From: Mycolicibacterium gilvum
GTDB taxonomy: Bacteria; Actinomycetota; Actinomycetes; Mycobacteriales; Mycobacteriaceae
Assembly (NCBI RefSeq): GCF_900454025.1
Contig: NZ_UGQM01000001.1
Coordinates: forward strand, 1,240,001 to 1,304,000
DNA length: 64,000 nucleotides
Direction of reading: 5' to 3'
Position numbers and translations under genes: made by a program. Shown piece by piece: positions 18,988 to 27,643 of this stretch. Numbering within the stretch: the first letter of the stretch is position 1; each line of letters starts with the position of its first letter. The notes below the pieces were generated by a model. It saw nothing but the letters and a program-made list of their open reading frames with translations. It did not search any database and was not told the origin of the DNA.

Positions 18988-20440
18988 TGGACGGACCCGT
19001 CGGGGCGGGGGCCGCCAGCGGCAGGCAGATGACGAACCGGGTGTCGCCGGGCTGCGACTGCACGGTCAGGTTGCCCTTGTGCTTCTCGACGACGATGCGC
19101 CACGCGAGATCCAGGCCCAGGCCGGTGCCCTCACCGAACGGCTTCGTGGTGAAGAACGGCGTGAAGATGCGGTCGATGATGTCGTCGGGAATCCCGGGGC
19201 CGTCGTCGCAGATCTCGACGCGGATCAGGTCCTCGTTCTCCCGCATCGTGCGGATCGTCAAGGTGCCCTGACCGTCCATCGCCTGGATCGCGTTGTCGAT
19301 GATGTTGGTCCACACCTGGTTGAGATCGCCCGGATAGCAGAGCAGTTCGGGAAGCGTCTTGTCCTTGTCCCACACCAGGTTGATCTTGTCCTTGCCAAGC
19401 TTGTCGCCGAAGATCGTCTTGACCGTGCTGAAGAGCAGTTCGTGGACGTTGACCTGTTGGTACTCGGCGCGGTCCATCTGGGAGTACTGCTTCGCGCCGG
19501 CCAGCAGCGCCGAGATGCGTTTGCTGGCCTCGGCGATCTGGTTCATCAGCAGCTCGTTGTCGATGGTGTACTTCAGCCAGCCGATCGCCCCCGGCAGGGT
19601 CGCCGAGCAGTCGACGTCGTCGATCGAGGCCTCGACCCGCTCCAGCCAGTCCACGTCGAGCCCCGCGTCGACGAACGTCGGCGCGTAGTCCCATGCCGCC
19701 GAGATGCCGTGTGCTTCGAGCCAGTCGCCGATCTGGTCCTCCCGGTCGGAGGTCTCGATCGCGGTGAGCTCCTGGGCCTTCGATTTGGCGACCTGCTCGG
19801 CGACCTCGTCCTGGATGCTGACCAGGACCCGCAGTGCCTCCGGGGTGAACTTGCCGTCGGCCAGCATGGCGAGCTTGTGGCGCATCTTGCCGACGCCCTC
19901 GCGCAGGTCGGCCACCGCGCGTGCGGTCGCCCCGGCCGGATTGTTGAGCTGGTGGGTCAGGCCCGCCGACAGCTGGCCGAGGGCGAGCAGCTTCTCCCGG
20001 GTGTCGATGATCTGGCGCTGCCGCATGCCGCCGACCATGTGGCCTTCCAGCAGATGCACGGCCATCGGGAACTCGCGCTGCATGAACGTCGCGAAGGCCG
20101 CCGCGTCGAGCACGAAGAACCGCGAGGGTCGGGTCACCCGCACCGAGGCCTGATAGGTCTTGTCCTCACCCGGCACGTAGGCCGACCACGCCCCGCAGTA
20201 GACGCCGCGCTGCGACGTGCGGTTGGTTTCGAGGTCGACGCCCCCGGAGCGCTTGGACATCACCAGTTCGCCGTCGATCATCACGTAGAAGCAGGTCGCC
20301 GGATCGCCCTCGGTGCAGATGGGGCCCGGTTCGAACGTCGCGATGTGGCCGTGGGCGCACAGGTCCTGCAGTTGGTCGTCGGTCAGCTTCTCGAACAGGA
20401 ACAGGCTCCGCAGTTCGTCGGGCAGACACTTCTCACCCAT
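18980..20440 (-). CDS. Sensor histidine kinase with cyclic-nucleotide-binding-like domain
   Basis: Cytosolic kinase of 486 residues with no membrane segment. Residues about 10-130 form a cNMP/CRP-type beta-roll (LFLFEKLTDDQLQDLCAHG, PICTEGDPATCFYVMIDGEL). His163 in SAGLTHQLNNPAGAT is the expected phospho-acceptor; the usual following acid is glutamine (HQ, not HE). The ATPase domain has LNQVWTNIIDNAIQAM, EICDDGPGIPDDII and GTGLGLDLAWRIV. AGGAAGGA precedes the ATG at good spacing. An 87-base gap separates it from the receiver/flavoprotein fusion upstream, its obvious partner. The ligand could be cAMP or another effector; this cannot be read directly. Confidence 0.93.
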   Translation of the reverse strand: MGEKCLPDELRSLFLFEKLTDDQLQDLCAHGHIATFEPGPICTEGDPATCFYVMIDGELVMSKRSGGVDLETNRTSQRGVYCGAWSAYVPGEDKTYQASVRVTRPSRFFVLDAAAFATFMQREFPMAVHLLEGHMVGGMRQRQIIDTREKLLALGQLSAGLTHQLNNPAGATARAVADLREGVGKMRHKLAMLADGKFTPEALRVLVSIQDEVAEQVAKSKAQELTAIETSDREDQIGDWLEAHGISAAWDYAPTFVDAGLDVDWLERVEASIDDVDCSATLPGAIGWLKYTIDNELLMNQIAEASKRISALLAGAKQYSQMDRAEYQQVNVHELLFSTVKTIFGDKLGKDKINLVWDKDKTLPELLCYPGDLNQVWTNIIDNAIQAMDGQGTLTIRTMRENEDLIRVEICDDGPGIPDDIIDRIFTPFFTTKPFGEGTGLGLDLAWRIVVEKHKGNLTVQSQPGDTRFVICLPLAAPAPTGPSNE

Positions 20441-20527
20441 GGGTGGGTCCTTCCTGTAGCGAGGTAGACAAACGCGTACCGCCGTGGATTGATTCCGCCA
20501 CCTGCCCGGACATGGGGTCGCCGGTGC

Positions 20528-22192
20528 TCATGTCTCGGCGAGATACCGGTGCACGAGCATCACCGCCATCGATCCCTCACCGACGGCCGCGGCCACCCGC
20601 TTGGCCGAGTCTGCCCGGACGTCGCCGGCGACGAACACCCCGGGGACGCTGGATTCCAGATGGTGCGGCGGCCGGTCCAGTGTCCAGCCGCTGACGTCGC
20701 GCAGATCGGGCCCGGCCGGGATGAACCCGTGGTCGTCGCGCACCACGACGCCGTCGAGCCATTCGGTGCGGGGCTCCGCGCCGATGAAGATGAACATCCG
20801 CCCGCACGTCACCTCGTCGCGCTGTCCGGTCTGCGTGTTCTCCAGACAGATCCCTTCGAGGTGGCCGTCGCCCTTGACCGCGTGCACCACGGTGTGCGGC
20901 AGTTCCCTGATGTTGTCCTGTGCCCTGATCTGCTGGATCAGGTAGTGCGACATCGAGTCCTCGAGGGTGCGCCTGCTGACGATCGTCACCGTCTTCGCGG
21001 TGCGGGCCAGGTGCATCGCGGCCTGGCCGGCGGAGTTGGCGCCGCCGATCACGTACACCTCGTCGTCGTCGCAGTCGGCCGCCACCGACGCGGTCGCTCC
21101 GTAGTACACCCCGGCGCCGGTCAGATCCGCGCAGCCGTCCGCCGGAAGTTGCCGGTACTCGACGCCCATCGCGAGGATCACCGCGCGGGTGCCGATGGTG
21201 CGGCCGTCGGACAGGTGCACGGTGCGCGCGTTGCCGTCGACCTCCAGGCGGGTGACCTCGGCGGCGGTGATCAGCTCGGCCTCGAACTTCTCGGCCTGCC
21301 TGCGGGCGCGTTCGGCGAGTTGGGCGCCCGAGAGGCCGTCGGGGAAACCGAGGTAGTTCTCGATGCGGGAGCTCTGCCCGGCCTGCCCGCCGGTCGCGGT
21401 GCGCTCGATCAGCACGGTCCTGAGGCCTTCGGAGGCGCCGTAGACGGCCGCGGCCAGGCCCGCGGGACCCCCGCCGATGACCACCAGGTCGTAGAAGTCG
21501 CCCGACGGGGTCGTGGTCAGCCCCAGCGTCGAGCCCAGCTCCGCGTCGGTCGGGTCGACCAGCGTCTCGCCCTGCTCGGTGATGATCACCGGCAACGTCA
21601 TCCCGTCCTGGCCCGCCGCCTCCAGCAGCGCGGCGCCCTTCGGCTCGTCGGAACGGAACCAGGTGTAGTACAACCGGTTTCGCGCCAGGAACTCGCGCAC
21701 CTCCGAAGACCTCGCGTTCCACGGGTGACCGATGATCTTGGTGTGCGGGATCGCGCGGTCGCCGGTGGAGCGCCACGCGTCGAGCAGCGCGTCGATCACC
21801 GGGTAGAGCTTCTCCTGCGGCGGGTCCCACGGCTTGAGCAGATAGTGGTCCAGATCGACGACGTTGATGGCGTCGATCGCGGCGTGGGTGTCGGCGTACG
21901 CGGTGAGCAGCACGCGCCGGGCGAGCGGGAAGATGTCCATCGCGGCTTCGAGGAACTCGATGCCACTCATCTGCGGCATCCGGTAGTCGGCGACGAACAC
22001 CGCCACCGTCTCACCGCGCAGCTTCAGTTCGTTCAGCGTCTCCAGCGCATCGGGGCCCGACTCCGCGCGCATGATCCGGTACTTCTCGCCGTAGTGCCTG
22101 CGGAGATCCCGGGCCACGGCGCGCGACACCGCAGGGTCGTCGTCGACGGTGAGGATCACGGGTTTTCGGGGCTGGTGCTCAGGTCCAGTCAT
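20528..22192 (-). CDS. Receiver domain fused to glutaredoxin-like and thioredoxin-reductase-like modules
   Basis: Three-module protein of 554 residues. Residues 10-130 are a receiver (TVDDDPAVSRA, phospho-acceptor Asp69 in FVADYRMP, Lys120 in YLLKPWD). Residues about 148-225 resemble glutaredoxin, but the CxxC position reads GHPWNARS. From 233 there is a two-dinucleotide flavoprotein like thioredoxin reductase: VVIGGGPAGLAAA for FAD, YVIGGANSAGQAAM for NADPH and VPGVFVAGDVRADSAKRV at the end. The redox pair CxxC is replaced by YYGAT near residue 364. Both cysteine centres are therefore gone, so it is unlikely to be a disulfide reductase and may instead report or consume NAD(P)H. The neighbouring kinase should phosphorylate it. 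Confidence 0.92.
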   Translation of the reverse strand: MTGPEHQPRKPVILTVDDDPAVSRAVARDLRRHYGEKYRIMRAESGPDALETLNELKLRGETVAVFVADYRMPQMSGIEFLEAAMDIFPLARRVLLTAYADTHAAIDAINVVDLDHYLLKPWDPPQEKLYPVIDALLDAWRSTGDRAIPHTKIIGHPWNARSSEVREFLARNRLYYTWFRSDEPKGAALLEAAGQDGMTLPVIITEQGETLVDPTDAELGSTLGLTTTPSGDFYDLVVIGGGPAGLAAAVYGASEGLRTVLIERTATGGQAGQSSRIENYLGFPDGLSGAQLAERARRQAEKFEAELITAAEVTRLEVDGNARTVHLSDGRTIGTRAVILAMGVEYRQLPADGCADLTGAGVYYGATASVAADCDDDEVYVIGGANSAGQAAMHLARTAKTVTIVSRRTLEDSMSHYLIQQIRAQDNIRELPHTVVHAVKGDGHLEGICLENTQTGQRDEVTCGRMFIFIGAEPRTEWLDGVVVRDDHGFIPAGPDLRDVSGWTLDRPPHHLESSVPGVFVAGDVRADSAKRVAAAVGEGSMAVMLVHRYLAET

Positions 22193-22241
22193 CGCACCAA
22201 GTATGCGCCTGCTGTCCAGGGAATTCGTGGGCAGACGAAGA

Positions 22242-22255
22242 AGGGCATTAGGTCC
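22242..22255. promoter_or_regulatory. DosR-box-like palindrome (GGGCATTAGGTCCC)
   Basis: Matches 11 of 14 core positions of the published DosR consensus GGGACTWWAGTCCC. It lies between divergent genes, about 50 bases from the receiver/flavoprotein start and 80 from the universal stress protein start, so it could control both. Confidence 0.65.
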
Positions 22256-22333
22256 CTACCGGCACGATCCGGGGCGGTCCTAGCCTCGACGGTGTTGATG
22301 GCTGCGTGGGCCCGACAGCAAGGGGGAGTGCGA

Positions 22334-23185
22334 ATGCCGGCGAACGTGATGGTCGGATACGACGGTTCACCGGCGGCCTGCGCGGCCATCAACGCCGGCG
22401 CCGCGCTGTTCCCCAACGCGCACGCATGGATCGCCCACATCTGGCAGCCCCCCTTCGCCGGCAAGCGCCTGCGCCGCAGGCTGCGGGCCGCCGCGCGCAC
22501 CGCCGACGAACTCGCCGAGCTGATCGAGCGCGAGGGCGCCCGGGAGGCGGACACCATCGCGTCCGCCGGGGTGGCCCTGGCCAAGGCCGCCGAGTGGGAT
22601 GCCGAACCGGTGGTGAAACGCACGTACGGTTCCGACGGAATGCGGCTCTCGCAGTTGGCCGAACAGATGCACAGTGACGTCCTCGTGCTCGGGGACCGCG
22701 GCCTCGACGCCACCGACGCCGTCATTGGCAGCGTCGCCGACATGGCGGTGCACTACTCGACGGTCCCTGTGCTGGTGGTCCCGAATCCGTTGCTGGCCGA
22801 GGAGTTCGCCGCGCTGGCCCGCGGTCCGATCGTGGTGGCCTTCGACGGGTCGCCGGGCGCCGACGCGGCAGCCGAGAAGGCCCGCACCCTGTTCCCGGAC
22901 CGGGAAGTGGTGCTCGCCGGGGTCCGCGACGAGGACGACGACCCCGCCGCCCGGCAGTGGCCCGACGATGTGGAAGTGCTCTCGACAAGCGAACCGAACT
23001 GGCTCGGACGCCCGCGCGACCGGGCGACCGCCGACGCGCTGATCGACTTCGCCGACCGTAGGGACGCCGCCGTGCTGGTGGTCGGTTCGCGCGGCCGCTC
23101 GGCGGTGCGTGAGGTGCTGCTCGGCAGCGTCGCCGTCGCGGCGGTCAACCGGTCACACCGGCCGGTCATGGTCGTGCATTCCTGA
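22334..23185 (+). CDS. Tandem-domain universal stress protein
   Basis: Cytosolic stress protein of 283 residues built from two UspA folds (residues about 1-150 and 155-283). The second domain keeps a complete nucleotide loop G-2x-G-9x-GS (VVGSRGRSAVREVLLGS); the first (LGDRGLDATDAVIGS) is one residue short of the spacing. Tandem Usps of this sort are DosR-regulon members in M. tuberculosis, where Rv2623 binds ATP and slows growth. The ATG at 22334 has GGGGGAG upstream; an in-frame GTG at 22328 is possible. A DosR-like box lies 80 bases upstream. First of eight Usp genes in the island. Confidence 0.92.
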   Translation: MPANVMVGYDGSPAACAAINAGAALFPNAHAWIAHIWQPPFAGKRLRRRLRAAARTADELAELIEREGAREADTIASAGVALAKAAEWDAEPVVKRTYGSDGMRLSQLAEQMHSDVLVLGDRGLDATDAVIGSVADMAVHYSTVPVLVVPNPLLAEEFAALARGPIVVAFDGSPGADAAAEKARTLFPDREVVLAGVRDEDDDPAARQWPDDVEVLSTSEPNWLGRPRDRATADALIDFADRRDAAVLVVGSRGRSAVREVLLGSVAVAAVNRSHRPVMVVHS

Positions 23186-23338
23186 TCAGATCGCGGCTGC
23201 TTCTCTCGGCGATATGGTGGCAGCGCGGTCGCTGGGCACGCTGCCTGATGCCCCGCAACATCTTCTGCTCCATGACGAAGTGGACGGTAGGATTGCCCAC
23301 GGCGACCGGCGATTCTGCGGCACGACAACGTTGTTCAT
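23186..23338 (-). CDS. Candidate small protein, possibly frameshifted
   Basis: The 345-base gap between the stress protein and the next gene holds a 50-codon frame on the minus strand with a strong ribosome site (GGAGGAG, two bases before the ATG). It begins MNNVVVPQNRRSPW. From the codon after RRSP another frame reads VGNPTVHFVMEQKMLRGIRQ and on through an arginine-rich stretch to a stop within the end of the stress gene; this second reading looks more protein-like, so a one-base shift near 23300 may have broken a longer gene. A DosR-like palindrome lies 70 bases upstream. No family recognised; the evidence is thin. Confidence 0.3.
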   Translation of the reverse strand: MNNVVVPQNRRSPWAILPSTSSWSRRCCGASGSVPSDRAATISPREAAAI

Positions 23339-23407
23339 GTCTCCTCCTCGATTCTCGACAATCGGTGCTGCTCCTCGCATCCGACCACCGGCCACGCCCG
23401 GCGACTA

Positions 23408-23421
23408 GGGACTGAAGTCCT
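23408..23421. promoter_or_regulatory. DosR-box-like palindrome (GGGACTGAAGTCCT)
   Basis: Matches 12 of 14 DosR core positions, among the best in the window. It is 110 bases before the SRPBCC gene on the plus strand and 70 bases before the small candidate frame on the minus strand. Confidence 0.75.
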
Positions 23422-23530
23422 CCAGATCAGAGTCGTTCGTCCGGCGAGCACGGTGCAGCGGCCCTTACCGTGACGGATATGAGGACCACCGGCCCTAGTG
23501 CGTCCCCGCGGTCTGCGCGAAGGTGACGGC

Positions 23531-24214
23531 ATGACCAAGCGGATGATCCGGGCTGCTGTGGCGGCAGCGGCGTTGTACGGCGCACGGCGCTACTTTCGTG
23601 ACTGGGGCACCACCAAAGGAGAATCGTCGAGCGTGCTCGCCGGTGACGAGTTGCTGGGGCCCCCGGTCCTGCAGGCCACCGAGGGCGTCTCGATCGACGC
23701 GCCCGTCGACGCGGTGTGGCCGTGGGTGGTACAGATCGGCCAGGATCGCGGTGGCCTCTACAGCTTCGAAACCCTGGAGAACGCCGCAGGTTTGGACTAC
23801 CACAATGCCGACTTGATCCACCCCGAGTGGCAGCACCTGGCTGTCGGGGACTCCGTACGGCTGGTGCCCCGAAAATGGTTCGGGCTGGCCGACGGGGTGG
23901 AGATGACGGTCGCGCGGATGACCGCGCCGCAGTCGATCGTGTTGCGAGCGGCGCCGCCGGGGTTGCCGTGGGAGATGGTGTGGTCGTTCCATCTGATCCC
24001 GCGCGGGGACGACCAATGCCGGCTGCTGATCAGATCCCGCCTGGCACTTCGGCATCCGGGAGAGGTCGTCGCGGCCGAACTGGTCGGGCCCGCGCGCGCG
24101 TTCGTCACGCGGGGCATCCTGCTCGGCATCAAGCGGCGCGCCGAAAAGGCTGTGAAGATGCCCCCTGTCCAGGGCTTTACGCCCGCCCACACGGCGGAGG
24201 ACCTTCGGCCCTAA
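23531..24214 (+). CDS. SRPBCC-fold protein
   Basis: A 227-residue protein with an N-terminal positively charged, weakly hydrophobic stretch (MIRAAVAAAALYGARRYF) and then a START/SRPBCC-like domain: SIDAPVDAVWPWVVQIGQDR, GLYSFETLENAAGLDYHNAD, PRKWFGLADGVEMTVARM and MVWSFHLIPRGDDQCRLLIR. Such folds bind hydrophobic ligands; none can be named here. The ATG at 23531 has GAAGGTG six bases upstream. It is followed 32 bases later by the hibernation-factor gene, so both probably start from the DosR-like box at 23408. Confidence 0.82.
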   Translation: MTKRMIRAAVAAAALYGARRYFRDWGTTKGESSSVLAGDELLGPPVLQATEGVSIDAPVDAVWPWVVQIGQDRGGLYSFETLENAAGLDYHNADLIHPEWQHLAVGDSVRLVPRKWFGLADGVEMTVARMTAPQSIVLRAAPPGLPWEMVWSFHLIPRGDDQCRLLIRSRLALRHPGEVVAAELVGPARAFVTRGILLGIKRRAEKAVKMPPVQGFTPAHTAEDLRP

Positions 24215-24246
24215 CGCCGCGCTATGGGAGGGCGTACCAACAGATT

Positions 24247-25056
24247 ATGAGCAACGGAGCAGAAGCGCCCCCGACTGTCGACGTCGACGTGACCACACAC
24301 GGAGATTTTCCGGGTATCGCCGAATACGCACAGTCCAAGATCGGCGGGCTGACCCGCCTCGCCCGGCGGCCGGTCTCCTACGCGCGCGTCCGGTTGACCC
24401 GTCGGCACGACCCGGCCGTGGAGCGGCCGGTGATCGCCCAGGCGAACCTCGACGTCGGGGGCCGACCCGTACGTGCCCAGGTGGAGGCGGCGACCGCGCA
24501 GGAGGCCATCGACACGCTGGAATCGCGTCTGCGTCGCCGGCTGGAACACCTCCACGACCGCTGGGATACGCCGCGAGGCCCGGGTGCGGCGCCGCCGTGG
24601 CGGCACGACGACAAGGCCGAACGGGAAATCCGGTCGTTCGGAGGAACTCCGCGTGAGCCCAGGATCATTCGCCGCAAGTCCTACTCCATGGCGCCGTGCA
24701 CGGTCGACGACGCGGTCGCGGAGATGGAACTGCTCGATTACGACTTCCATCTCTTCGCCGAGAAGGGTTCGGGGACAGCCGCTGTCGTCTACCGGTCAGA
24801 GCCGACGGGCTATCGGATCGCGCTCGTGGCGCCGTCCCTGGCCGGCGAGGTGGCGCCGTTCCAGGGACTCGTCACGATCAGCCCGCACGCGGTGCCGTGC
24901 CTGCGCGAGCAGGACGCGCTCGAACGACTGAGGCTTCTGGGCCTTCCGTTCCTGTTCTACGTCGATGCCGCACAAGGCCGGGCCAGCGTGCTGTACCGGC
25001 GCTTCGACGGCGACTTCGGGGTCCTCACCCCGGCCCCCATCACGAGTGAGAGGTGA
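24247..25056 (+). CDS. Ribosome hibernation promoting factor-like protein (Rv0079/RafS type)
   Basis: A 269-residue ribosome-associated stasis factor. Residues about 10-100 form the S30AE/HPF domain ([41 protein letters not shown]). After a linker come two copies of the HPF C-terminal domain: one starting [20 protein letters not shown] and a second at [20 protein letters not shown]. Double C-terminal domains are unusual; long HPF normally carries one, used for ribosome dimerisation. DosR-controlled homologues in mycobacteria (RafS in M. smegmatis, Rv0079 in M. tuberculosis) bind ribosomes in hypoxic stasis. The next gene, a Usp, begins four bases after its stop. Confidence 0.88.
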   Translation: MSNGAEAPPTVDVDVTTHGDFPGIAEYAQSKIGGLTRLARRPVSYARVRLTRRHDPAVERPVIAQANLDVGGRPVRAQVEAATAQEAIDTLESRLRRRLEHLHDRWDTPRGPGAAPPWRHDDKAEREIRSFGGTPREPRIIRRKSYSMAPCTVDDAVAEMELLDYDFHLFAEKGSGTAAVVYRSEPTGYRIALVAPSLAGEVAPFQGLVTISPHAVPCLREQDALERLRLLGLPFLFYVDAAQGRASVLYRRFDGDFGVLTPAPITSER

Positions 25057-25060
25057 TCCG

Positions 25061-25951
25061 ATGACCCTTCCCACGAACCGGCCCTACGGCGTGATCGCCG
25101 CAGTCGACGGCTCACCGAGCTCGCTGGCAGCAGCACAGTGGGCAGCACGTGAAGCCTCTCTGCGGGATGTGCCCGTCACGCTGGTGCATGTCAAGCCGAC
25201 CGACGAGATCGGCCCGTGGTTGGACATGCCGGTGGTACCCGAGTACACCGCGGCGATCGATCGCCGCTGCGCCGAAATCGTCGCCGAAGCGGTCAAAGTC
25301 GTCTCCGCGGCCCTCCAGGACCGGCGTCAGGTTCCCGTCAAGGAGGTGACACTGTCCGGCCGGGTGAAGCCGATGCTCGTCGAGGCGTCCGGCGAGGCCG
25401 ATCTGCTGGTGGTCGGGTGCCGCGGTCTCAGCGGACTGGGGCGCCTCCTGCTGGGATCCACCACTGCGGCAATGCTTCACCACGCGCGGTGCCCGGTCGC
25501 GGTGATCCACGACGAGGAAGTGGAGGAGGCCGCATCGTCGGATCCGGTTGTGGTCGGCGTCGATGCGTCGCCGGCCTCGGAGCCGGCGGTGGCGCTGGCT
25601 TTCGACGAGGCGTCGCGGCGCGGTGTCGGGCTGGTCGCCGTCCACACATGGATGAACAGCGCCGACTTCTACGTGGACGTGTCGGTTATCGACGTGGCGG
25701 CCCAGGCCGAGGAGGAACTGGCCCAGCGGCTGGCGGGCTGGGGCGAGCAGTACCCCGACGTCGAAGTCCGCCGAGTGGTGGCGCAGGACAATCCGACGCA
25801 TCGGTTGATCGACGAATCCCGGCGCGCGCAACTGCTGGTCGTGGGCAGCCACGGCCGCGGCGGATTCACCGGGATGCTGCTCGGCTCGGTCAGCAGCGCG
25901 GTGGCGCAGGCGGCACGCCTACCCGTCATCGTGGTCCGCGGAGCGGGCTGA
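25061..25951 (+). CDS. Tandem-domain universal stress protein (Rv2623-like)
   Basis: Two UspA domains in 296 residues, both with intact nucleotide loops ([17 protein letters not shown] and [17 protein letters not shown]), so it probably binds ATP at two sites. The N-terminus has the typical [20 protein letters not shown] strand. The ATG at 25061 has GAGAGGTG upstream and lies four bases after the HPF gene, indicating co-expression of a nucleotide sensor with ribosome hibernation. Closest remembered relatives are Rv2623, Rv1996 and Rv2005c of the DosR regulon. Confidence 0.94.
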   Translation: MTLPTNRPYGVIAAVDGSPSSLAAAQWAAREASLRDVPVTLVHVKPTDEIGPWLDMPVVPEYTAAIDRRCAEIVAEAVKVVSAALQDRRQVPVKEVTLSGRVKPMLVEASGEADLLVVGCRGLSGLGRLLLGSTTAAMLHHARCPVAVIHDEEVEEAASSDPVVVGVDASPASEPAVALAFDEASRRGVGLVAVHTWMNSADFYVDVSVIDVAAQAEEELAQRLAGWGEQYPDVEVRRVVAQDNPTHRLIDESRRAQLLVVGSHGRGGFTGMLLGSVSSAVAQAARLPVIVVRGAG

Positions 25952-25981
25952 GGTCGGACGGACGCGATCTGGAGAACTGTG

Positions 25982-26569
25982 ATGCAGACCTTCACGCTCG
26001 GTTTCGGGGTGTGGCTACGCCGGCTGGCGTCCCGTAGTCCGCTCGTCCGGTCGACCGACCGCGTCGAGGCGGCGGTGATGACGCTGATCGTCGTCGCGGG
26101 TGTGTGTGCCGTCCCGATCGCCGGGGCGGTCGGGACGGCGGAGTACGACCGGCTGACGAATTCCCTTGCCGCCGAACGCCTCACCCACAGGGAAGTCGAT
26201 GCGACCGTCGTCCGGGACAGCCGGACGGTATCGGAGCCCTACGAGACGACGTATCTCACCGAGATCGGCTGGAATGTCGGCGGCGTCGCACGCACCGCCG
26301 AGATTGCAACCTCGCGCAAGAGTGCGGGCGACCGGCTGACGATCTGGGTCGACGACTCGGGAGATCTGGTGCGCAAGGGGCTGACCGACGGGGACGCCGC
26401 CACCCAGGCCGTCGTCGGGGCGCTCGGCGTGTGGTTCGCGGTGACGGGGCTCGGGGTGGCGACGTGGATGCTGCTGCGGCTGAGGCTCGACCACCTGCGG
26501 TCGCAGAACTGGGATCGGGAGCTCGACGACCTCGCGGACAACGGTGGCCGCAGCAACAACACGACCTAG
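25982..26569 (+). CDS. Two-TM membrane protein of the Rv1733c family
   Basis: A 195-residue protein with two hydrophobic helices, near residues 34-52 (MTLIVVAGVCAVPIAGAVG) and 140-162 (AVVGALGVWFAVTGLGVATW), flanking an extracytoplasmic middle region that contains DRLTIWVDDSG. The opening (RRLASRSPLVRSTDRVEAAV) and the overall plan match Rv1733c, a DosR-regulon antigen of unknown function. The ATG at 25982 follows a GGAG; a GTG sits three bases earlier. It lies 30 bases downstream of a Usp gene and 27 upstream of the dehydrogenase, within the same apparent transcript. Confidence 0.83.
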   Translation: MQTFTLGFGVWLRRLASRSPLVRSTDRVEAAVMTLIVVAGVCAVPIAGAVGTAEYDRLTNSLAAERLTHREVDATVVRDSRTVSEPYETTYLTEIGWNVGGVARTAEIATSRKSAGDRLTIWVDDSGDLVRKGLTDGDAATQAVVGALGVWFAVTGLGVATWMLLRLRLDHLRSQNWDRELDDLADNGGRSNNTT

Positions 26570-26596
26570 ACACCCGAACACCTGAGAGGGGCGATT

Positions 26597-27643
26597 ATGA
26601 AGGCGATGGTCTACACGGGTCCGGGGCAGCGGTCCTGGCAGACGGTGCCGGATCCTGTCCTCGTGGACGCCACGGACGCGATCGTCCGCGTCGACACGGT
26701 GACGATCTGCGGTACCGATCTGCACATCCTCAAAGGTGATGTGCCGGAGGTGGAGTCGGGACGCATCCTCGGCCACGAAGCCGTGGGGACGGTGACCGCG
26801 ATCGGATCCGCGGTACAGACCCTTTCGGTCGGTGACCGGGTGCTGGTGTCCTGTATCAGTTCGTGTGGTGCATGCCGGTACTGCAGGCAGGGTCACTACG
26901 GCCAGTGCCTCGGCGGCGGTGGATGGATCCTGGGACACCTCATCGACGGAACGCAGGCGGAGTATGTCCGGGTCCCGTTCGCGGACAACTCGACCCATAA
27001 GGTGCCGGCCGGCGTCAGCGGCGAGCAGATGATCGTCCTGGCCGACATCCTTCCGACGTCCTACGAAGTCGGCGTCCTCGCGGGCAGAGTCGGACCCGGA
27101 GACGTGGTGGCCATCGTCGGCGCCGGCCCGATCGGTCTGGCGGCCGTTCTCACCGCGAAGTTGTACAGCCCGAGCCATATCGTCGTGATCGACGTCGCCG
27201 ACACGCGGTTGGAGGCCGCGAAGAAGCTGGGCGCCGACGTGACCGTGAACTCCCGCTCGCGACGGCCTCGCGACGTGATCGACGAACTCACCGGCGGTCT
27301 CGGCGCCGACGTCGTGATGGAGGCGGTGGGTCTTCCCGAGACCTTCGAGGAGTCGGTCGATCTGGTGCGGCCCTGCGGGCACGTCGCGAACATCGGTGTG
27401 CACGGCGCGCCCGCGACATTGCATCTGGAGCGGATCTGGATCAAGAACCTGACGATAACCACCGGGCTGGTGGACACCCACTCCACGCCGACCCTGATCT
27501 CGCTGGTCGCCAACGGCCGGCTCGACGCCGCCACCATGATCACCCACCGGTACCCGATGGACGAATTCGACACGGCCTACCAGGTTTTCGGCGATGCTGC
27601 GAACTCAGGAGCGTTGAAGGTCGTGCTGACGGCGACGTCGTGA
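26597..27643 (+). CDS. Zinc-dependent alcohol dehydrogenase
   Basis: Medium-chain dehydrogenase of 348 residues. Catalytic zinc ligands are in TICGTDLHIL and LGHEAVG; the structural zinc site with four cysteines is in SCGACRYCRQGHYGQC; the coenzyme motif is IVGAGPIGLAAVL near residue 175. Likely reduces aldehydes or oxidises alcohols to balance NAD(P)H during hypoxia, but its substrate is unknown. GAGAGGGG precedes the ATG. The stop overlaps the start of the next Usp gene (TGATG). Confidence 0.93.
   Translation: MKAMVYTGPGQRSWQTVPDPVLVDATDAIVRVDTVTICGTDLHILKGDVPEVESGRILGHEAVGTVTAIGSAVQTLSVGDRVLVSCISSCGACRYCRQGHYGQCLGGGGWILGHLIDGTQAEYVRVPFADNSTHKVPAGVSGEQMIVLADILPTSYEVGVLAGRVGPGDVVAIVGAGPIGLAAVLTAKLYSPSHIVVIDVADTRLEAAKKLGADVTVNSRSRRPRDVIDELTGGLGADVVMEAVGLPETFEESVDLVRPCGHVANIGVHGAPATLHLERIWIKNLTITTGLVDTHSTPTLISLVANGRLDAATMITHRYPMDEFDTAYQVFGDAANSGALKVVLTATS

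Noticed and set aside
18932..20467. A 511-codon plus-strand frame opposite the cNMP-domain kinase
   Set aside because: No domain, composition of a reverse-strand shadow, and the opposite strand has clear kinase motifs.
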